Assembly (NCBI GenBank): GCA_934630975.1
Contig: CAKTXH010000122.1
Span: 1-6,141 of the forward strand
From: an uncultured Clostridia bacterium
GTDB taxonomy: Bacteria; Bacillota; Clostridia; Christensenellales; Aristaeellaceae
Reading direction: 5' to 3'
DNA: 6,141 nucleotides
A program made the translations under genes and the position numbers. This document shows positions 1 to 5,975 of this stretch, piece after piece; the stretch's first letter is position 1, and the number at the start of each line of letters is the position of its first letter. The notes under the pieces are model-generated. The model saw only the letters and a program-made list of their open reading frames with translations. It was not told the DNA's origin and ran no database searches.

Positions 1-312
1 GTGCTGCTGATGGACGAACCCTTCGGCGCGCTGGACGCGCAGACCCGAACCCAGCTGCAAACCGAGCTGCTGGAAACCTGGGAGCGGGAGAAGAAGACCT
101 GCTTCTTCATCACTCACGACGTGGAAGAGGCCATCATCCTCGCGCAACGCGTGATCATCATGAGCGCGCGCCCCGGCCGCATCAAGGATATTGTGGATGT
201 GAACATCCCGTACCCGCGCACGCAGGAAACCAAGCTCACCCCGGAATTCAACGAGCTGAAAAACCATATCTGGAGTCAGGTCTATCAGGAATATCTGGCG
301 GTGAGAAAATAA
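1..312 (+). CDS. ABC transporter ATP-binding protein, nitrate/sulfonate/taurine type (C-terminal part, 5' truncated by the window)
   Basis: This is the C-terminal 103 residues of an ATPase that would sit on the cytoplasmic side of an importer and power uptake. Visible parts are the Walker B segment LLMDEP at the very start, the D-loop GALD right after it, and the H-loop motif FFITHDVEEAI at about residues 35-45. The stretch MSARPGRI, about 54-61, is typical of SsuB/TauB/NrtD-like proteins. Walker A, the Q-loop and the signature motif would lie upstream of the window. The first codon, GTG, is an internal Val codon and not a start. The gene ends in TAA 65 nt before a gene for a matching substrate-binding protein, so the two form one transport operon. 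Family assignment is firm; the substrate cannot be told from this part. Confidence 0.93.
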   Translation: MLLMDEPFGALDAQTRTQLQTELLETWEREKKTCFFITHDVEEAIILAQRVIIMSARPGRIKDIVDVNIPYPRTQETKLTPEFNELKNHIWSQVYQEYLAVRK

Positions 313-319
313 AGTCCCC

Positions 320-342
320 AAGCGGATAGGCATTTTCCGCTT
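320..342 (+). other. Intercistronic hairpin between ATPase and substrate-binding protein genes
   Basis: AAGCGGA (320-326) and TCCGCTT (336-342) form a perfect 7-bp stem with a 9-nt loop. No T run follows, so it is a poor intrinsic terminator. Similar hairpins between transporter genes and binding-protein genes can stabilise or partly attenuate mRNA so that the binding protein is made in excess. That role is inference here. Confidence 0.4.
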
Positions 343-364
343 AAAGAATAATCGACAAAAAATC

Positions 365-370
365 AGGAGG
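365..370 (+). promoter_or_regulatory. Strong Shine-Dalgarno site of the substrate-binding protein gene
   Basis: AGGAGG lies 7 nt before the ATG at 378. It is a near-perfect anti-16S match and fixes the start of the binding-protein gene. It suggests high translation, as expected for the extracellular component of an importer. Confidence 0.85.
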
Positions 371-377
371 TACGATC

Positions 378-1346
378 ATGAAGAAACTTATCGCTGTGCT
401 TCTGGCTCTGTCCTGCATGCTCATCGGGGCTGCGGCCGTCGCCGAAACCCTGAACGTCGCCTACATGCCCAACTACGGCAGCCTGTGGGCGGTCGAGACC
501 GCCATCAACAAGGGCTACTTTGAAGAAGAGGGCCTGACGCTGAACCTCGTTGAATTCGCCGACGGCCCGACCATCATCGCGGCTATGGAAAGCGGCTCCA
601 TCGACGTGGGCTACATCGGCCAGGGCGCGCACAAGCTGTGCATCAACGGCCGCGCCTCCATCTTCGCGCTGAGCCACATCTCCAACGGCGACGCGCTCAT
701 CGGCGGCAAAGGCATCGCTTCCGTCGAAGACCTGAAGGGCAAGGTTGTGGCCTACTCTTCCGGCACGTCCTCCGAGGACATCCTCAAGAACTCCCTGACC
801 AAGGCCGGCATGACGATGGACGACATCAAGGCGATGGATATGGACGCTTCCGCCATCGTGACCGCGATGCTCTCCGGCGGCGTGGACGCCTGCGCGACCT
901 GGAGCCCGAACAGCCTCAAGATCCTTGAGGAAATGGCGGACGCGACCAAGCTGACCGACAACATGACCTTTGCGGACACCACCGTTTCTCTGGCGAGCTG
1001 GATCTGCATGCCGAAGTACGGCGAGGAGAACCACGACCTGCTGGTCCGCTTCACCCGCGCTCTGTTCAAGGGCATGGATTACAGCGCCAACGAGCACTAT
1101 GACGAAGTGAGCGAGTGGGTCGCCAAGCAGACCGCGACCGATTACGACTCCGTGTACAACCAGCGCGGCGACGCGCAGTGGCTCACCGGCAAGGAAGTGG
1201 CTGAGGGCGCTGCGGACGGCACCGTTGCCAAGTACTACGAGCTCCAGCGCGACAACTTCGTGAAGGCTGGCGCGGTGGAGAAAGACCCGGCGCCGGACGT
1301 TGCCGAGTATGTGCTCTTCGACGTGATGACCGAAGCGGGCAAGTAA
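378..1346 (+). CDS. ABC transporter substrate-binding protein, NMT1/SsuA/TauA-like
   Basis: The 322-residue exported protein captures the ligand outside the membrane and hands it to the importer whose ATPase is encoded just upstream. Residues 1-22 are a signal peptide: MKK, a hydrophobic core, then AVA before Glu23, a good signal peptidase I site. Cys13 lies inside the hydrophobic core and its surroundings do not make a convincing lipobox, so a lipoprotein is possible but less likely. The mature protein begins with the family pattern LNVAYMPNYGSLWAVETA (about 25-42), followed by GYFEEEGL (47-53). It continues with AAMESGSIDVGYIG (68-81), ASVEDLKGKVVAY (114-126) and a SSGT turn (127-130), which are hallmarks of the NitT/TauT-type fold. 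The length is normal for the family. The ligand may be a sulfonate, nitrate, thiamine precursor or similar; the sequence does not decide. It is the last gene before a strong terminator. Confidence 0.93.
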   Translation: MKKLIAVLLALSCMLIGAAAVAETLNVAYMPNYGSLWAVETAINKGYFEEEGLTLNLVEFADGPTIIAAMESGSIDVGYIGQGAHKLCINGRASIFALSHISNGDALIGGKGIASVEDLKGKVVAYSSGTSSEDILKNSLTKAGMTMDDIKAMDMDASAIVTAMLSGGVDACATWSPNSLKILEEMADATKLTDNMTFADTTVSLASWICMPKYGEENHDLLVRFTRALFKGMDYSANEHYDEVSEWVAKQTATDYDSVYNQRGDAQWLTGKEVAEGAADGTVAKYYELQRDNFVKAGAVEKDPAPDVAEYVLFDVMTEAGK

Positions 1347-1366
1347 TTTCAAAACCTGAAACCCTT

Positions 1367-1408
1367 GGCATTGGGTCGCCCTTGTGCGGGGCGGCTCAAT
1401 GCCTTTTT
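1367..1408 (+). terminator. Rho-independent terminator of the transporter operon
   Basis: Arms 1367-1381 and 1389-1403 form a continuous 15-bp GC-rich stem with two G-U wobbles and a 7-nt loop. TTTTT (1404-1408) follows immediately. It starts 20 nt after the stop codon of the substrate-binding protein gene, so it closes that operon and separates it from the kinase gene. Confidence 0.92.
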
Positions 1409-1415
1409 GTAGGGA

Positions 1416-1448
1416 GGGGTTACGTTGGGGCAAAGCCCCAACGTAACC
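1416..1448 (+). repeat. Short form of the modular hairpin repeat
   Basis: GGTTACGTTGGGGC (1418-1431) and GCCCCAACGTAACC (1435-1448) make a perfect 14-bp stem with an AAA loop. The central 20 nt, 1425-1444, recur exactly at 4647-4666, and the leading GGGGTTACG recurs at 5976-5984, so this is a dispersed element and not a one-off hairpin. No T run follows on either strand, which argues against a terminator. An operator or promoter role for the kinase operon cannot be excluded; I see no convincing -35/-10 pair between 1409 and 1514. Confidence 0.8.
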
Positions 1449-1498
1449 TTAAAAAGGATTTCCGCGAGAAAAGGCGAACTTTATCAGAAGAAGAAATC

Positions 1499-1503
1499 GG
1501 AGG
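1499..1503 (+). promoter_or_regulatory. Shine-Dalgarno site that decides the kinase start
   Basis: GGAGG lies 11 nt before the ATG at 1515, slightly long but workable. The reading frame stays open upstream to a TTG at 1425, but that TTG lies in the hairpin repeat and lacks a ribosome binding site. This supports 1515 as the true start. Confidence 0.6.
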
Positions 1504-1514
1504 CGGATCATTCC

Positions 1515-3014
1515 ATGCTGTTTGTGCTCATCGGGCTGCTGCTCGTCGCATCCGTTTTTGTGCTGCTGATGAAGAAAAACCGGGAATCGCTGTGCCTGCT
1601 GGGCATGTGCTGCAGCCTGATGGTGCAGTTTTCCGGCATCCTGATTTTCATCGCCAAAAAAGGCGGATATTCCAGAAGCATCATCAATTTTCTCTTTTTC
1701 TCGCAGACGCTGAGAAATAAGCTGCAATACCTGTTTATCACGCTGGACGCGCTGGGGTATATCATCGCGGTGGGGCGCTATCTGTTCCCGCTGTTCCTGT
1801 TGGAAAGCGCGCTGCAATATTCGATGATCGGCTGGATCAGGCGGCACCCCGGTATTCAGAAATGGATTTGCGTGCTGCCCGCGGCGACGCTGGCGGTGTA
1901 TTTTCCGCCGGTGTTCCGCTCGATTGTGAACCGGTGGCCGGTCATGCACTCCGTGTTGGTCGAAGGATCGTACTGGTGGATCACCGCCTATGTGGCGGTT
2001 GCGCTGGCGCTGATGATTCAGGAGCTTTTTGCCATCACGATGCGCTTTTGCCGAAGGCAGTTCGTGGGCATTGTCGGCTGCCATCTGGCGCTCAGCGGGC
2101 TGTATCTGCTCTACTGCGGGCAGGACCCTGCGCAGGTCTATCAGTTTTACAGCTACAACTATATCTGGAGCAAGGGCATCGGTTATCTGCAATACGCGCC
2201 GACGATCGCGGGATATGTGACCATCGTGGTCGTCAACGTCATCTGCGGTGTGCTCGGCACGATCAGCCTGATGCACTACACGCAGGATTCGTTCCTCAGC
2301 GATCAGGAAGAGATGGCGCTGGAGCGCAAGTTCGACATCGCGCGAACGGGCGCGTCCGTGTTCGTCCATTCCATCAAAAACCAGCTTCTGGCCAACCGGG
2401 TGCTCGAAAAGCGCATCTATCAGGAGCTTGACAAGCCCGAGCCGGATCTGGCGCGCATCCGCGACTGCGTGGATCAACTGCACGCCTGCAACGAAATGCT
2501 CATCACGCGGAGCGAAGAGCTGTACCGCACGGTGAAAAACAAATCCGTGATGCTCGTGCCGACGACGCTGGGGCAGGTGAAGGAGACGACGCTGGAGCGC
2601 TTCTACCGCAAATACCCCGACGCGCGGCTGACCTGCGAGCTGGACGAAAACGTGACCGTGCTGGCGGATTGCAACTACCTGAGCGAAGCGCTTTACAACC
2701 TGCTGACCAACGCATGGGAGGCCAACGCGGCCGCCGGGCATGCGGACAGGCCGATCCGGCTGGCGACGCGCAAGGAGCGGCTGTATACCGTGCTGGAGGT
2801 CAGCGACGAGGGAAGCGGCATCACCAAAGAGGAACAGAAGAAGATATTCGAGCCGTTTTATTCATCCAAAAACAGCAACACGAGCTGGGGCATGGGGCTT
2901 TACCACGTGCGCACGATTGTGCGGGCGCATGTGGGCAGCCTGCGGGTGGAAAGCCAGCCGGGGAAGGGCACGTCCTTCTTCGTGCTGCTGCCTAAATATG
3001 TGCAGGGCAGGTGA
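1515..3014 (+). CDS. Polytopic membrane sensor histidine kinase
   Basis: The 499-residue kinase should autophosphorylate and pass phosphate to the regulator encoded next. Residues 1-255 hold roughly seven or eight hydrophobic segments (about 2-19, 26-47, 74-101, 117-131, 153-177, 182-201, 228-253) with no large extracytoplasmic domain. The sensor therefore lies within the membrane or works through partner proteins. The cytoplasmic half has a histidine box with His285 (VHSIKNQLL), an N box around Asn395-Asn399 (NLLTNAWEAN), G1 Asp431-Gly435 (DEGSG), an F box (FEPFYSS, about 445-451) and G2 (GMGL, 459-462). All residues needed for ATP binding and phosphorylation appear intact. Its stop is 4 nt before the regulator's ATG, implying translational coupling. 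The box HSIKN resembles NtrB/GHKL-like kinases more than the HisKA_3 type usually paired with LuxR-type regulators. Kinase identity is firm; the signal is unknown. Confidence 0.93.
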   Translation: MLFVLIGLLLVASVFVLLMKKNRESLCLLGMCCSLMVQFSGILIFIAKKGGYSRSIINFLFFSQTLRNKLQYLFITLDALGYIIAVGRYLFPLFLLESALQYSMIGWIRRHPGIQKWICVLPAATLAVYFPPVFRSIVNRWPVMHSVLVEGSYWWITAYVAVALALMIQELFAITMRFCRRQFVGIVGCHLALSGLYLLYCGQDPAQVYQFYSYNYIWSKGIGYLQYAPTIAGYVTIVVVNVICGVLGTISLMHYTQDSFLSDQEEMALERKFDIARTGASVFVHSIKNQLLANRVLEKRIYQELDKPEPDLARIRDCVDQLHACNEMLITRSEELYRTVKNKSVMLVPTTLGQVKETTLERFYRKYPDARLTCELDENVTVLADCNYLSEALYNLLTNAWEANAAAGHADRPIRLATRKERLYTVLEVSDEGSGITKEEQKKIFEPFYSSKNSNTSWGMGLYHVRTIVRAHVGSLRVESQPGKGTSFFVLLPKYVQGR

Positions 3015-3018
3015 TGAA

Positions 3019-3684
3019 ATGATCAAGATACTGATTGCGGACGACTTCGCGCTGCTGCGGGAGGACCTTTGCGACACCCTCGGCGCGCAGGCGGACATGG
3101 AGGTCGTCGGCGCGGCGGAAAGCGGCGCGCAGGTCGAGGAGATGGCCGCGCGGCTTGACTTCGACGTGCTGCTCATCGACATCGAGATGGAGAACACGAC
3201 GGCGGGTATCCACGCGGCGGAAAACATCCTCGCCGAAAAGCCGGACACCATCGTGATTTTCCTGACCGCGCACGAGACGGAGAACATGATTCTGATGTCG
3301 ATGGGCGCGGGCGCGGTGGATTACGTCGTCAAGGGCTGCCCGGAGGAGGAGCTGATCGAGCACATCCGCAAAGCCTACAAGGGCGAGCCGATGCTCGACG
3401 CGCGGGTGCAGCACATGGTGCTCAAGGAATACTCCCGTCTGCGCCGCTCGGAAAAGAGCCTGCTGTTTTTCATCAACAACGTCTCTCAATTGACCCCGGC
3501 GGAGAGAAGCCTTGTGCGCTACCTGCTCGACGGGATGAAGGTGAAGGATATCGCGGCGGCGCGGTGCGTCGAGGTCGTGACGGTCAAGACGCAGATTAAG
3601 GGGCTGCTGCGCAAATTCGGCTGCACAAGGACGAAAGAAATCGTTGAAATGATACATGAGTTGGGTGTGGAACACCTGTTTTAA
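3019..3684 (+). CDS. Response regulator, NarL/FixJ (LuxR-HTH) family
   Basis: The 221-residue cytoplasmic DNA-binding regulator is the probable partner of the upstream kinase. The receiver domain (about 1-120) shows the acidic pair Asp8-Asp9, phospho-acceptor Asp54 in LLIDIEME, conserved Thr83 (FLTAH) and Lys105 (VVKG). The C-terminal LuxR-type helix-turn-helix spans about 158-212: LTPAERSLVRYLLDG, then VKDIAA, then VTVKTQIKGLLRKFG, which matches the conserved scanner and recognition helices. A linker of about 35 residues joins the domains. The start at 3019 follows the kinase stop by 4 nt; a longer open frame upstream merely overlaps the kinase gene. A weak CAGGTG serves as ribosome site, consistent with coupling. 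Its stop codon overlaps the Shine-Dalgarno site of the next gene. Targets are unknown; the adjoining amino-sugar genes are the obvious candidates. Confidence 0.94.
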   Translation: MIKILIADDFALLREDLCDTLGAQADMEVVGAAESGAQVEEMAARLDFDVLLIDIEMENTTAGIHAAENILAEKPDTIVIFLTAHETENMILMSMGAGAVDYVVKGCPEEELIEHIRKAYKGEPMLDARVQHMVLKEYSRLRRSEKSLLFFINNVSQLTPAERSLVRYLLDGMKVKDIAAARCVEVVTVKTQIKGLLRKFGCTRTKEIVEMIHELGVEHLF

Positions 3685-3690
3685 GGAGGA
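3683..3690 (+). promoter_or_regulatory. Shine-Dalgarno site of the NagB-like gene, overlapping the regulator stop
   Basis: AAGGAGGA begins inside the TAA of the regulator gene. Two ATG codons in tandem follow at 3693 and 3696; the second has the more usual spacing of 5 nt, so either may be used. The overlap supports cotranscription of regulator and enzyme. Confidence 0.8.
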
Positions 3691-3692
3691 TC

Positions 3693-4517
3693 ATGATGAA
3701 CATGGATTACTATCAGATTTCCGCGGAGGATCTGGGCAAAAATTCGAAAGTGCCGCTGCTGAAGCTGGGCGATTCCGGCGAGGTGTTTTACGAAATCGCG
3801 CTGGAAATGGTGAACGAGATCGAAAAGAACAACGCTGTCGGCCGGCGCACGGTGTTTATCTGCCCGGTCGGCCCGGTGGGGCAATACCCGATTTTCGTGC
3901 GGCTGGTGAACGAGCGCAGGCTGAGCCTGAAAAACTGCTGGTTCATCAACATGGACGAGTATCTGACCGACGACGAGGAATGGATCGACGAAAGCAGCGC
4001 GCTCTCCTTCCACGGGTTCATGAACCGCACGGTGTACAGCAGGATCGACCCGGCGTTGGTGATGCCGGAAAACCAGCGCATTTTCCCCGACCCGCACGAC
4101 CCCGGCCATATCGCGAAGGTGATTGACGAGCTGGGCGGCGTGGATATCGCGTTCGGCGGCATTGGCATCAACGGCCATCTGGCGTTCAACGAGGCGCAGG
4201 ACGAGCTGACGGCGGACGAATTCGCGGCGCTGCACACGCGCGTGCTGACCATCAGCCGCGAGACGCGCACCTCCAACGCCATCGGCGATTTGAACGGCGC
4301 GATTGACGCGATGCCGAAAAAGGCCGTGACCATCGGCATGGCGGAGATTTTGGGCGCGAAGAAGATTCGGCTGGGCGTTTTCCGCGACTGGCACCGCTCG
4401 GTGGTACGGCAGGCGGCCTACGGCGAGGTGAGTGCGCACTTCCCGGCGACGCTGATTCAGCGGCACCCGGACGCGATGATCATTGTGAACGCGAACGCTG
4501 CGAAGCAGCCGTTTTAA
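3693..4517 (+). CDS. Divergent NagB-family sugar-phosphate isomerase/deaminase (glucosamine-6-phosphate deaminase-like)
   Basis: The family converts glucosamine-6-phosphate to fructose-6-phosphate and ammonia. This 274-residue copy keeps the core: NMDEY (86-90, catalytic Asp88), then GGIGINGHLAFNE (155-167) with His162 and Glu167, then TISRETR (186-192) with Arg192 matching the phosphate-binding Arg. The residue before Gly161 is Asn, where E. coli has Asp141; I recall Asn there in other Firmicute NagB proteins. Two substrate-phosphate sites differ from ordinary NagB. The (T/S)GGTP loop is replaced by CPVGPVGQYP (57-66), and the usual GxxKA lysine segment reads VFRDWHRS (229-236). An insertion of several residues follows NMDEY. 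The fold and general chemistry are well supported; the exact substrate is not, and another amino-sugar phosphate such as a galactosamine-6-phosphate is possible. The neighbouring nagA supports an amino-sugar role, and the gene sits 8 nt after the response regulator. The start may be 3693 or 3696. Confidence 0.85.
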   Translation: MMNMDYYQISAEDLGKNSKVPLLKLGDSGEVFYEIALEMVNEIEKNNAVGRRTVFICPVGPVGQYPIFVRLVNERRLSLKNCWFINMDEYLTDDEEWIDESSALSFHGFMNRTVYSRIDPALVMPENQRIFPDPHDPGHIAKVIDELGGVDIAFGGIGINGHLAFNEAQDELTADEFAALHTRVLTISRETRTSNAIGDLNGAIDAMPKKAVTIGMAEILGAKKIRLGVFRDWHRSVVRQAAYGEVSAHFPATLIQRHPDAMIIVNANAAKQPF

Positions 4518-4518
4518 G

Positions 4519-4670
4519 GGGGACGTTGAGGGCGCTGCCCTCAAACTCCCGCAAGGGAACTGAGTTCCCTTGACCTTCCACTTTGCTTCGCGGCATGCCG
4601 CGAAGCGGAAGCGGGAAGTCCAGAAACCTCAGGTTTCTGGTGGGGTTTGGGGCAAAGCCCCAACGTCCCC
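4519..4670 (+). repeat. Long form of the modular hairpin repeat, bounded by 10-bp inverted ends
   Basis: GGGGACGTTG (4519-4528) and CAACGTCCCC (4661-4670) are perfect inverted ends. Five hairpins lie between or overlap them: 4526-4544 (8 bp), 4552-4572 (10 bp, 1-nt loop), the 22-nt perfect palindrome 4585-4606, 4620-4640 (9 bp) and 4647-4663 (7 bp). Together they fill almost the whole gap between the NagB-like gene and nagA. No open frame of credible composition and no transposase lie inside, so it resembles a REP/BIME- or MITE-like intergenic element. As RNA it would form a branched structure. No T run follows the stems, so it is not a standard terminator, though it could dampen read-through into nagA. 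Confidence 0.85.
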
Positions 4671-4675
4671 GTTGA

Positions 4676-4681
4676 AAGGAG
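4676..4681 (+). promoter_or_regulatory. Shine-Dalgarno site that decides the nagA start
   Basis: AAGGAG lies 8 nt before the ATG at 4690. The frame stays open 40 codons further upstream, to an ATG near 4570, but only through the hairpin repeat. The 4690 start gives the normal family N-terminus and length. Confidence 0.85.
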
Positions 4682-4689
4682 AACCTCGG

Positions 4690-5838
4690 ATGGATAAGCT
4701 CTTGATCAAAAACGCGCGCGTCTTTCAGAACGGGCAGTTTACCCGGGCGGACGTGCTCTGCGAAGATGCGTTGATCGCGAAGATTGGCGAAAATCTGACC
4801 GACGACGAAGCGCACGTCATCGACGCGGGCGGCATGCGCCTTGCGCCGGGCTTTATCGACGTGCACACGCACGGCGCGGCGGGCGTGGACGTGAACGCGG
4901 CGGACGAAGCGGGTCTGCGCAAAATCGCGGCGTTCTTCGCGACGCAGGGCGTGACCGCATTCAACGCAAGCGTGCTGACCGATACGCAGGAGACGACCGA
5001 AAAGTGCCTCGGCGCGATTGCAAACGTCATGAGCGACCGCGGCAAAGGCGCGCAGCTTTTGGGCGCGCACTTGGAAGGGCCGTTCCTCGCGAAGGAATAC
5101 AAGGGCGCGATGCCGGAGCACCTGCTGCGCGAAGGCGACGAAAACCTGCTGCGCGCGTACCAGAACCAGTTTCCCGGCGTGATCCGCTACATCACCGTGT
5201 CGCCCGAAGTGCCCGGCGTGGTGGATATGATCGGCAGGATCAGCCACGACGTGGCGGTCGCCATCGGCCATTCCGGCGCGGATTACGAAACGAGCATGGA
5301 AGCCATCCGCCGCGGCGCGCGCTGCATCACGCACACCTTCAACGCGATGCGGCTGTTCCACCAGCATCAGCCCGCCATTATGGGCGCGGCGCTGGAAAGC
5401 GACTGCTGGTGCGAAGCCATCTGCGACGGGCGGCACCTGCACCCCGGCACGGTGCGCATGCTGCTCAAATGCAAGGGCTGGGACAAGGTTATCGCCATTA
5501 CGGACAGCATCATGGCCGCGGGTCTGCCGGACGGCAACTACAAGCTCGGCGTGAACGACGTGGTGGTGAAGGACGGCGACGCGGTGCTGGCTTCGAACGG
5601 CGTTCGCGCGGGCAGCACGTTGACGCTCGCGCAGGCGCTCAAAAACATCGTGAAATTCACGGATCACCCCGTGCAGGACGTGATCCCGCTGATGACGATC
5701 AACCCGGCGAAGGCGCTGCGCATGGACGAGAGAAAGGGCAGCATCGAGGTCGGCAAGGACGCGGACATGGCGCTGCTGGACGACGAACTGAACGTGGCGA
5801 TGACCATCGGTCTCGGCCGCGTGATTTATACGGCGTAA
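4690..5838 (+). CDS. nagA: N-acetylglucosamine-6-phosphate deacetylase
   Basis: This 382-residue cytoplasmic amidohydrolase removes acetate from N-acetylglucosamine-6-phosphate, giving the amino-sugar phosphate on which NagB enzymes act. The metal and catalytic features are all present: HTH at 59-61 in PGFIDVHTHG, Glu129 in HLEGPF, His194 in GHSGA, His215 in THTFNAM, DGRHLHP at 246-252, and the catalytic Asp272 in ITDSIMAAG. The C-terminal segment INPAKAL...GSIEVGKDADM (337-360) is the usual small-domain closing strand of the superfamily. Length equals that of typical NagA. At the position where E. coli has a substrate-contacting His (GTH) this protein has Met (GAMPEH), a site that also varies in other Firmicute copies. 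The gene is 172 nt after the NagB-like gene, with a hairpin repeat between them. An N-acetylgalactosamine-6-phosphate substrate (AgaA role) cannot be excluded. Confidence 0.95.
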   Translation: MDKLLIKNARVFQNGQFTRADVLCEDALIAKIGENLTDDEAHVIDAGGMRLAPGFIDVHTHGAAGVDVNAADEAGLRKIAAFFATQGVTAFNASVLTDTQETTEKCLGAIANVMSDRGKGAQLLGAHLEGPFLAKEYKGAMPEHLLREGDENLLRAYQNQFPGVIRYITVSPEVPGVVDMIGRISHDVAVAIGHSGADYETSMEAIRRGARCITHTFNAMRLFHQHQPAIMGAALESDCWCEAICDGRHLHPGTVRMLLKCKGWDKVIAITDSIMAAGLPDGNYKLGVNDVVVKDGDAVLASNGVRAGSTLTLAQALKNIVKFTDHPVQDVIPLMTINPAKALRMDERKGSIEVGKDADMALLDDELNVAMTIGLGRVIYTA

Positions 5839-5880
5839 AAGGGATGGCGCAATTTCATACTCGCGGAGAAACGGGAGATT

Positions 5881-5889
5881 TGCTATAAT
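5881..5889 (+). promoter_or_regulatory. Extended -10 promoter (TGnTATAAT)
   Basis: TGCTATAAT at 5881-5889 is a perfect consensus -10 hexamer with the TG extension. The expected -35 region (about 5861-5866) reads TCGCGG and is poor, which is common for extended -10 promoters and for promoters that need an activator. Transcription would begin near 5896 and run into the last gene of the window, with a leader of about 200 nt. It suggests that gene can be expressed apart from nagA. Confidence 0.65.
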
Positions 5890-5916
5890 CAAATCATGTT
5901 TTTCAGGAAAGAACCC

Positions 5917-5954
5917 GTTTCAATCGTAGAATGCTTCGCATTCTGCTCTGAAAC
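5917..5954 (+). other. Nested hairpin in the leader of the last gene
   Basis: An inner stem, 5926-5934 with 5938-5946 (9 bp, one G-U, TTC loop), is enclosed by GTTTCA (5917-5922) and TGAAAC (5949-5954). No run of T follows closely, so a simple terminator is unlikely. It lies about 20 nt after the predicted transcription start and could be an attenuator, an RNA-binding site or another module of the local repeats. Function unknown. Confidence 0.5.
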
Positions 5955-5975
5955 TACGTTTATTCATTGGATTTT

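Noticed and set aside
384..420. Lipoprotein signal at Cys13 of the substrate-binding protein
   Set aside because: The Cys is inside the hydrophobic core and followed by more hydrophobic residues; AVA before Glu23 is a better cleavage site.
363..1433. 356-codon open frame on the - strand opposite the substrate-binding protein gene
   Set aside because: It is a mirror of a well-supported + strand gene, is rich in Arg/His/Val/Ala, has no recognisable domain and arises from GC-rich codon structure.
1449..2741. 430-codon open frame on the - strand opposite the kinase gene
   Set aside because: His/Gln/Arg-rich low-information translation with no family motifs; the + strand kinase has all catalytic boxes.
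2740..3018. Upstream extension of the response regulator frame by 93 codons
   Set aside because: It overlaps the kinase ATPase domain and is Arg/Cys/Trp-rich; the receiver domain begins normally at the ATG at 3019.
3681..4544. 287-codon open frame on the - strand opposite the NagB-like gene
   Set aside because: Antisense shadow without motifs; the + strand frame carries NMDEY and GHLAFNE motifs and a strong ribosome site.
4519..4670. Rho-independent terminator after the NagB-like gene
   Set aside because: Stems are strong but none is followed by a T run on the + strand.
4570..4689. 40-codon N-terminal extension of nagA
   Set aside because: It is a translation of the hairpin repeat, has no ribosome site, and NagA is full length from 4690.
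4480..5892. 470-codon open frame on the - strand opposite nagA
   Set aside because: It runs through the hairpin repeat and the antisense of nagA, with Arg/His/Ala/Val-biased residues and no domain; a shadow of GC-rich coding sequence.
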